A DNA stretch of 64,000 bases, taken from assembly GCA_015067635.1 (NCBI GenBank), contig SVMA01000003.1, positions 59,892 to 123,891 on the forward strand, written 5' to 3'. This DNA is from Oscillospiraceae bacterium (GTDB taxonomy: Bacteria; Bacillota; Clostridia; Oscillospirales; Oscillospiraceae). Both the position numbers and the translations under genes were made by a program. Each line of letters opens with the position of its first letter. Within the stretch, counting starts at the first letter, position 1. Positions 59,458 through 64,000 of this stretch are shown here, in pieces. The notes beneath the pieces were generated by a model. The model was not told the DNA's origin and did not search any database. It worked only from the letters and a program-made list of their open reading frames with translations.

Positions 59458-60474
59458 TTATACGCCCATGCACCAAACAACGATCAAGGCAGTTATGGTC
59501 ACCAGAGTGTCAATGGTAACGCCGTAAAACATTGGTGCCAAGCCTGCATTCCTGAAATCCCGGAAACTGGTATTCAAACCGATTGCCGCCAATGCGGTCA
59601 CCATCAGGAATTTACTGGTCGTCTTCATAATCACGGAAACGTTATCCGGAATGTAGCCAAAGCTGTTACATACCGCCAGTGCCAAAAAGCCCACGATAAA
59701 CCAAGGAATGATTTTCAGAACCTTGACCTTTTTGCCCACATTGTCCGTTTGCAGTTCCTTTCTCTTCATGCGGATGCCGATGTAGGCGAAAACAAGCACC
59801 GTAGGAATAATTGCAATGGTGCGGGTGAGTTTTACCATGGTTGCAAAATCTCCGGCAGCTTCCGAAAAAGCATAGCCCGAGGCAACGACGCTTGCCGTAT
59901 CGTTGACAGATGTTCCTGACCAAATACCGTAACCAATGTCTGTCAGACCCAACAATTTGCCCATAATGGGATACAGCGCTACCATCACCATATCGAAGAT
60001 AAAGGTCGAGGACATTGCAAACGCCACATCCTTATCCTCTGCATCAATTACCGGTGCGATTGCTGCCACCGCAGAGCCACCGCAAATTCCCGTGCCTGCA
60101 GAAATCAGATTGGACAGCTTCCAGTTCAGACCGAACAGCTTGCGAATAAAATATCCGCCACCAAAGCACATCAAGAAGGTAAATACCATCACCAGAAGGG
60201 TCATCTTTCCAACGGAAACCACAACATGGATGGACAAGGATGCGCCCAACAAAATAATGGCAAGCTTCAGTATTTTCTTGGATGTAAATTTCAGGGCTGG
60301 TCCCACCCATTTCGGATGGAAAAAGCTATTGATCACTGTACCCATAAACAGCGCAATAATGGATGCGCCCAACAAGCCGCCGGGAATCCAGTGCTCCAGC
60401 AAAACAGATACCGCCGCAACTGCAAAGCAGATGAGAACGCCCAGAATAAACAAACCGGATTTCTTAAAATCCAT
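59458..60474 (-). CDS. YeiH family putative sulfate exporter
   Basis: A 338-residue integral membrane protein with about ten hydrophobic segments. Family signatures are ALFMGTVINSF, LGASLSIHVV, the GTGICGGSAVAAIAPVI block and SGTSVNDTASVVASGYAFS. The UPF0324/YeiH family is annotated as a sulfate or other small-anion exporter on limited evidence. GAGGGG precedes the ATG at 60474; the track start is upstream. First gene of a pair with the dehydrogenase; a joint function is not obvious. No clean promoter found in the AT-rich upstream 100 bases. Confidence 0.87.
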   Translation of the reverse strand: MDFKKSGLFILGVLICFAVAAVSVLLEHWIPGGLLGASIIALFMGTVINSFFHPKWVGPALKFTSKKILKLAIILLGASLSIHVVVSVGKMTLLVMVFTFLMCFGGGYFIRKLFGLNWKLSNLISAGTGICGGSAVAAIAPVIDAEDKDVAFAMSSTFIFDMVMVALYPIMGKLLGLTDIGYGIWSGTSVNDTASVVASGYAFSEAAGDFATMVKLTRTIAIIPTVLVFAYIGIRMKRKELQTDNVGKKVKVLKIIPWFIVGFLALAVCNSFGYIPDNVSVIMKTTSKFLMVTALAAIGLNTSFRDFRNAGLAPMFYGVTIDTLVTITALIVVWCMGV

Positions 60475-60616
60475 ACTACCCCTCAATGTAATTTTTGTTT
60501 CTAAATTACTGCTTTCACGACAATGTGCAGTCTATATAAAGCAGAAAGACACATTGCATTTAATATATCACAGCAACCAGAAATTTGCAAGGTTTTCACC
60601 CGCATTCATACTGTGT

Positions 60617-60684
60617 GGCAATATTATATTCGCTACCAAAACTGCCCAAAGAGCGATATCCCTCGCCAAAGGCGAATTACATTG
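60617..60684. repeat. Degenerate copy of the hairpin repeat
   Basis: ATATTATATTCGC, ACTGCCC-AAG-GC-ATAT and TCGCC-AAGGCGAAT occur in the same order and orientation as in the repeat at 63358-63459, with an inner stretch missing and scattered changes. Like that copy it is followed at once by an A/T-flanked terminator hairpin ending in TTTTTCTG. It fills most of the 313-base gap between the YeiH gene and the M20 gene, which has no coding sequence. Confidence 0.6.
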
Positions 60685-60717
60685 AAAAAACCTCGTTCCG
60701 AAGAACGAGGTTTTTCT
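60685..60717 (-). terminator. Terminator of the M20 amidohydrolase gene
   Basis: AAAAACCTCGTTC/GAACGAGGTTTTT, 13-bp stem with a CGAA-type loop. It lies 70 bases past the stop codon of the minus-strand amidohydrolase and reads equally well on the plus strand. Confidence 0.85.
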
Positions 60718-60787
60718 GTCTCTCGTGTCCAAAAAAGAACTGGGCGAAAACCGAAAAATTTGATTATTTCTTTACAAAATGAACCTT

Positions 60788-61975
60788 TTATTTTAAAAAG
60801 TTTAAAGCGGTAGCAACATAGACTGCCACGCCTTCCCATAAAACCGACTCATCAACATCAAAACATGGGTTATGGTTGGCCGCAACAATACCTTTTTCTA
60901 TATTATTTGTATGCAAGAAGAAATAGGTGGATGGAATTTTAGATGCATAATTAGCAAAATCATCTGATCCCATTAAAGCTGAGGTCGTCTTGGTAACCAC
61001 TTTGTCCTTGTCCAGTACTTCTGCCGCGGTTTTTGCTACAAATTCGCTAATCTCCGAATCATTCATAACCGTCTGAGAGCCTTTTATTATATTCACATCA
61101 CACCCAGCACGAAAGGCAGAAGCTATGCTTTGTGAAATGCACGTTAGTCTTTCCCCAATAAAATTTCGTATCTTTTCATCTTGAACACGTATACTTCCCC
61201 TAAGCACAGCCTTATCAGGAATGGTGTTATGATCCTCTCCGGCGTGAAAACTACCAAAGCTCAAAACAGCGGCTGTTCCCGCCGGCAATTCTCTGGACAT
61301 GATTTCTTCGCATGCATTTACAATTCGTGAAGCCACCAAAATAGGATCAATTCCCTTTTCCGGAAAAGCTGAATGCGTGCCTTTTCCCAGAACGGTAATC
61401 GTAAATTTATCTTTGCTTGCGCTTACCGGCCCTGGTAAAACAATCAAATTTCCGGCTTTATGGTCATCGCCGGCCAAATTTCCAACATGCAAAGCGCAGA
61501 CAGCATCAACGCCATCCAAAGCTCCTCGCTGTATCATATGTTTTGCACCTGTACCGGTTTCCTCACCCGATTGAAACAAAAATCTGACAGTGCCGTTGAA
61601 CTTATCCTTCTGTTCATTAAGTATTTCTGCCGCAACTAAAAGCATTGCTGTATGGGCATCGTGGCCGCAAGCGTGCATTTGTCCGTTAATTTGCGAATGA
61701 TAAGACACGTCAGTTTCTTCATTGATATGTAGTCCGTCCATATCTGCGCGAAAAGCTAATATTTTCCCGTCATTTATACCTTTGATCTCGGCAACCAAAC
61801 CGTCATCATTCGTGTTTAATGTATATGGAATCTCTCTTTTATCTAACCAATCACAAACGATTTTTCGAGTTTTAGGCAATTCACCGCCGATTTCGGGAAC
61901 TTTATGCAGCTTTCTTCGTAAAGTTACCAAAGCCTCTTCCCGTTCCTTGCAAATATCGACTATCGCTTTCTGCAT
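60788..61975 (-). CDS. M20 family amidohydrolase / peptidase
   Basis: A 395-residue dimetal hydrolase of the amidohydrolase (hippurate or N-acyl-amino-acid type) M20D group. Metal ligands are in MHACGHDAHTA (Cys103, His105), QSGEETGTGA (Glu138-139), ALHVGN (His near 163) and a late NHNPCFDVDE (His). The dimerisation lid lies at about 185-300. No signal peptide, so it acts in the cytoplasm on an imported N-acyl amino acid or similar amide. Codons are clearly more AT-rich than in the preceding 60 kb, and it lies between two copies of a hairpin repeat, suggesting transfer. AGAGGTG precedes the ATG. Confidence 0.88.
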   Translation of the reverse strand: MQKAIVDICKEREEALVTLRRKLHKVPEIGGELPKTRKIVCDWLDKREIPYTLNTNDDGLVAEIKGINDGKILAFRADMDGLHINEETDVSYHSQINGQMHACGHDAHTAMLLVAAEILNEQKDKFNGTVRFLFQSGEETGTGAKHMIQRGALDGVDAVCALHVGNLAGDDHKAGNLIVLPGPVSASKDKFTITVLGKGTHSAFPEKGIDPILVASRIVNACEEIMSRELPAGTAAVLSFGSFHAGEDHNTIPDKAVLRGSIRVQDEKIRNFIGERLTCISQSIASAFRAGCDVNIIKGSQTVMNDSEISEFVAKTAAEVLDKDKVVTKTTSALMGSDDFANYASKIPSTYFFLHTNNIEKGIVAANHNPCFDVDESVLWEGVAVYVATALNFLK

Positions 61976-62031
61976 TCAAAACACCTCTTCTCTTGGAAAA
62001 GATTATACCACACCAACAATAAAAATGCAAT

Positions 62032-62112
62032 AAAATTGATGTTAACCGCAAGTGGAATGATGTTCTCTCGGCTGTTAATCAGGGATACACAGACCAAATT
62101 CGTGAAAAATAA
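62032..62112 (+). pseudogene. Possible 3' remnant of a gene
   Basis: An open stretch without a start codon reads KIDVNRKWNDVLSAVNQGYTDQIREK followed by TAA, with the look of a real protein C-terminus. A plus-strand terminator follows 9 bases later, although no complete plus-strand gene precedes it. The left end is cut where the amidohydrolase 5' region begins. I do not recognise the parent protein. Chance open reading is the alternative. Confidence 0.3.
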
Positions 62113-62118
62113 TAAAAG

Positions 62119-62153
62119 AAAACGGACTCCCGCACGGGAATCCGTTTTTCTTT
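62119..62153 (+). terminator. Orphan plus-strand terminator
   Basis: AACGGA-x-TCCCG/CGGGA-x-TCCGTT with one internal mismatch, then TTTTTCTTT. No intact plus-strand gene ends here; on the minus strand it would follow nothing until the M20 gene's leader. Confidence 0.65.
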
Positions 62154-62198
62154 GGGACCGACACTCAAAATGGAACCGGTCTAAAAACCTGATTATCT

Positions 62199-63227
62199 TT
62201 ATTTTTGTGATTTTTTCAATATATCTTTTATGTGTTTTGACAAATTTTCAAAATAATATTCAAAGCCCTCATCGTTTGGATGCAACCTTAAATCGGCAAA
62301 TAAATCTTCATTTTGCGGAACAAATTCAAAACCTTGAATAACCGAAATGTTGCTAAATGCAGCTGTTTGTTTTTGAATAATCTCCCCCGCACTCTTAAAA
62401 TCTCCAAATGGTCTGCTTTCGTTCATATCCTTGCGCCATATAGGAGTGATTACATAAATTTTAGCATTGGGGTAATTATTACTTAAATTGCAAAGAAAAT
62501 CTTTACAATTGTGCGTTAACTCTTCCTTTGAGCGCTTGCTCCAATCGTTTGTACCATATGCTACAGTAATATAATCCGGTTCAAAATCTTCTTTTGTTGC
62601 TGCAAGCGCAGGAAAGAATACTTCACCGCCGATGGCTTTGTTATACTCCCCTGCATTCAGCATATCGGCAAGCTTTGTAATATACTTGTTGCTGGGATAT
62701 AAAGCATCATAACCATGGGTAATCGAATCACCAAAGCATAACAATTTTTTGTTTGGTTTGACGGGTTTAATGAATGAATCATCATCAATTACAAACTCTT
62801 TTAATGTCGCCTTTACTGACCAAGGAAAATATACACAAACTTCTTTTTCGCCTATTCCAAGATCAAATTCTTTAGAAAACTCTCCGAGAGGAAAATTAAG
62901 CGTTGTATAATTCTGAGGAATATCTATATCAGAAAAATTGTCCAACGTATCTATCTTCACACCGTTAACAAACACATCAAATGCGAAATAAGATCTGCTG
63001 CTTCCGCCAGTGATTTCCGTCCTTAAAAACAATGTTTGACTATTTGTATGAAAACAAATTTTTATCCCTGATGTAGCAAATGTTTTTGTGTAAAAATCAT
63101 TGCTACGATTCTTATAGAGCTCCTCTTGCTGTTTTGTAAAACGATAAAAATGAATACCGTTATCAATTTCTTCAATCCTAACCGCACCTGTGGTTATATC
63201 TCTGATTTGTGATAAATTTAAATTCAT
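62199..63227 (-). CDS. SGNH/GDSL hydrolase with N-terminal beta domain
   Basis: A 342-residue esterase of the SGNH type, without signal peptide. Residues 1-150 form a beta-sandwich-like accessory domain as in two-domain carbohydrate or acyl esterases. The catalytic domain has block I FGDSITHG (Ser168), an Asn/Gly block near AIGGE, block III YGTNDWS and the Asp-His block DLRLHP (Asp312, His316). It probably removes acetyl or acyl groups from a sugar. AT-rich codons unlike the left part of the window; next gene downstream on this strand is the M20 amidohydrolase, 223 bases away. AAGGAG lies 11 nt before the ATG. Confidence 0.85.
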   Translation of the reverse strand: MNLNLSQIRDITTGAVRIEEIDNGIHFYRFTKQQEELYKNRSNDFYTKTFATSGIKICFHTNSQTLFLRTEITGGSSRSYFAFDVFVNGVKIDTLDNFSDIDIPQNYTTLNFPLGEFSKEFDLGIGEKEVCVYFPWSVKATLKEFVIDDDSFIKPVKPNKKLLCFGDSITHGYDALYPSNKYITKLADMLNAGEYNKAIGGEVFFPALAATKEDFEPDYITVAYGTNDWSKRSKEELTHNCKDFLCNLSNNYPNAKIYVITPIWRKDMNESRPFGDFKSAGEIIQKQTAAFSNISVIQGFEFVPQNEDLFADLRLHPNDEGFEYYFENLSKHIKDILKKSQK

Positions 63228-63286
63228 ATATTCCCCATCTCCTTAGGTGTATTATAGCATAAAAGCGGTGGAGGGGCAAGATATTA

Positions 63287-63459
63287 GTGATATTCTGTGC
63301 TTCGCAAAGAGTGATATTATGCCTTACGGCATAGTGATATTTTTGCCGTTGGCAAAAGTGATATTATATTCGCCTCTTAACTGCCCGAAGGGCAATATCA
63401 CTCGGCGTTAGCCGAATATCACTGCGTAGCAATATCACTCGCCGAAGGCGAATATAACT
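63287..63459. repeat. Array of GTGATATT hairpin modules with mirror symmetry
   Basis: GTGATATT occurs at 63287, 63311, 63334 and 63358 (steps 24, 23, 24). Its reverse complement AATATCAC then occurs at 63394, 63415 and 63431, with a degenerate AATATAAC at 63451. Between the boxes are short palindromes such as TGCCTTACGGCA, TTGCCGTTGGCAA and TCGGCGTTAGCCGA. The whole is a large inverted repeat about 63380. No open frame crosses it. A terminator follows directly. Confidence 0.75.
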
Positions 63460-63493
63460 AAAAAACTCCTTGAGAAATCTCAAGGAGTTTTTT
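63460..63493 (-). terminator. Terminator beside the tRNA-like region
   Basis: AAAAACTCCTTGAG/CTCAAGGAGTTTTT, 14-bp stem with an AAAT loop and strong T tracts on both sides. On the minus strand it begins immediately after a CCA-ending tRNA-like 3' sequence. Confidence 0.9.
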
Positions 63494-63494
63494 C

Positions 63495-63717
63495 TGGCGC
63501 CTCAAACAGGGCTCGAACCTTGTTTTGCTTGACTGCCGAGTTTTAAATTTATATTCGGCTTCGTGTGGTCGACACTTGCGGTACCCGAAAGTTGCTTACC
63601 TCTTGGGGCGAGAGCAACTTTCGACCGCTACGCCTTTCCGCCCTTCTCTGCTTCTCACACCGTGAGCGTTCGGGCGGAAACTACCAACTGAGCCCGCTCA
63701 GTCGGTAAACCAAGGCG
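63495..63717 (-). other. tRNA-like, multi-hairpin region (possible interrupted tRNA or structured RNA)
   Basis: The minus strand ends here in GGTTCGAGCC..TGAGGCGCCA, a tRNA T-loop, acceptor strand and CCA. The 5' side offers CGCCTTG (63711-63717), which pairs with TGAGGCG over 7 bp including two G-T pairs, and GGCTCAGTTGGTAG, a standard D-arm wording. Between them are hairpins CGAAAGTTGCT/AGCAACTTTCG (63586-63623), TTTCCGCCC/GGGCGGAAA (63635-63680) and a mirror copy of the D-arm (63681-63708). The T stem is imperfect and no anticodon arm is recognisable, so this is not a normal tRNA gene. A decayed tRNA, an attachment site or a structured RNA are alternatives. Confidence 0.4.
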
Positions 63718-63756
63718 GCTAATCACGATATCATAGACTGGAGCCTTATTAAAATG

Positions 63757-63798
63757 CCAAAAAGAAAAACCATCCACTAGGGATGGTTTTCTTTTTGG
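63757..63798. terminator. Bidirectional terminator downstream of the alpha/beta hydrolase
   Basis: CCAAAAAGAAAAACCATCC pairs with GGATGGTTTTCTTTTTGG around a 5-nt loop, giving a very long A/T-flanked stem usable on both strands. It is about 50 bases past the stop codon of the partial gene at the window edge. Confidence 0.88.
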
Positions 63799-63848
63799 GT
63801 GTTTTGGACTTAATGACACGAATAAAATGTGCCTGAAAACCATTTTTG

Positions 63849-64000
63849 TTATCCTGTTACCTCTATTTTTTTTATTTTAGTATATTGTGATATAATCCAA
63901 TACACTGCGGTTTGCATATCAATTTCATGACCACCGTCAAAAATATCAAGATAAACCGAAGCATCTGGATATTTTTCCATTAAAGCGTTATAAAGTTTAA
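63849..64000 (-). CDS. C-terminal end of an alpha/beta hydrolase (partial)
   Basis: The last 49 codons of a minus-strand gene that continues beyond the window. The peptide ends ..YPDASVYLDIFDGGHEIDMQTAVYWIISQ.., matching the catalytic-His end (FDGGHEID) of dienelactone-hydrolase or esterase-like alpha/beta hydrolases. Too short for the ORF track. With the SGNH esterase and M20 amidohydrolase it makes three hydrolases in the AT-rich right end. AT-rich codon use like its neighbours. Confidence 0.65.
   Translation of the reverse strand, partial: KLYNALMEKYPDASVYLDIFDGGHEIDMQTAVYWIISQYTKIKKIEVTG

Noticed and set aside
63287-63459. CRISPR array
   Set aside because: Boxes are only 8 bp, half of them are inverted, the intervening pieces are palindromes of 8-16 bases, and no cas gene is present.
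63570-63600. T-box fragment on the minus strand (GGGTACCGC)
   Set aside because: Only an 8-9 base match; the rest of the T-box core and an aminoacyl-tRNA or amino acid gene downstream are missing.
63495-63717. tmRNA
   Set aside because: The expected 5' GGGG start, tag-peptide frame and pseudoknots are not visible, and the length is too short.
63655-63843. 62-codon minus-strand ORF near the right end
   Set aside because: It spans a strong bidirectional terminator and the tRNA-like region; the translated KPSLVDGFSFWHF part is just the terminator stem read through.

Overview
The window looks like chromosomal DNA of an anaerobic, spore-forming, low-oxygen Firmicute of the class Clostridia, most likely a gut Oscillospiraceae/Ruminococcaceae-type organism. 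The evidence is sporulation genes (spoIID, ytfJ/gerW, dacF, two SpoIID/peptidoglycan-binding proteins), a long Gram-positive-type SRP RNA upstream of dnaX-ybaB-recR, a single-chain pyruvate:ferredoxin oxidoreductase, ferrous iron uptake (feoAB), a type III glutamine synthetase, strong AGGAGG ribosome binding sites and clean TTGACA-17-TATAAT promoters. Base composition is moderate over 1-60 kb and visibly more AT-rich from about 60.5 kb to the end. No organism was identified by search.

Layout: 0.1-9.5 kb asnB, a small unknown gene, a three-gene spore-wall-like operon, a CDP-alcohol phosphatidyltransferase, metA, spoIID and a membrane-anchored leucine-rich-repeat protein. 9.5-15.3 kb (minus) feoA-feoB-FeoB-associated protein behind a promoter with two copies of one operator, then yifB-thiI-pncC. 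15.5-19.9 kb a lipoprotein, the highly expressed nifJ and a tiny DUF3006-like gene. 19.9-28.0 kb one tightly packed operon for the whole shikimate pathway plus both Phe and Tyr branches (aroF-tyrA-aroB-aroA-aroC-pheA-aroEK-aroQ). 28-37.3 kb gtrA, an aminotransferase, glnN, dut, trxB, trxA, an ECF sigma factor with a beta-propeller membrane protein, and a zinc peptidase. 37.4-39.9 kb an AbrB regulator, a PLP lyase-like enzyme and a DMT transporter. 40-48.5 kb a de novo pyrimidine operon (pyrC-carB-pyrK-pyrD-pyrF-pyrE-pyrB). 48.5-51.7 kb recR-ybaB-dnaX-SRP RNA-acpP. 51.7-58.2 kb an HI0933-type flavoprotein, an RpiR regulator and the scpA-scpB-DUF2953-ytfJ-dacF-rluB run. 58.3-60.5 kb glycerol-1-phosphate dehydrogenase and a YeiH transporter. 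60.5-64 kb a compositionally different accessory stretch with an M20 amidohydrolase and an SGNH esterase between two related hairpin repeats, a gene remnant, a tRNA-like multi-hairpin region and the 3' end of an alpha/beta hydrolase.

The most interesting element is the leader of the aromatic amino acid operon. A consensus promoter is followed by a 21-codon reading frame whose centre is FYFNYYFF, then a segment that can pair either with the 5' arm of a 13-bp hairpin or leave that hairpin free to form just ahead of aroF. This is the layout of ribosome-mediated attenuation sensing Phe and Tyr, in a lineage where T-box or TRAP control is the usual expectation. Other points of interest are the duplicated feo operator, an aspartate carbamoyltransferase carrying a PyrI-type zinc module without the PyrI allosteric domain, a consensus promoter built into a terminator hairpin ahead of the AbrB gene, a 10-bp dyad shared by the divergent sigma-factor and peptidase promoters, and the hairpin array with tRNA-like sequence near the right end. 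All functions are read from sequence and family knowledge; nothing was searched or computed beyond hand inspection.
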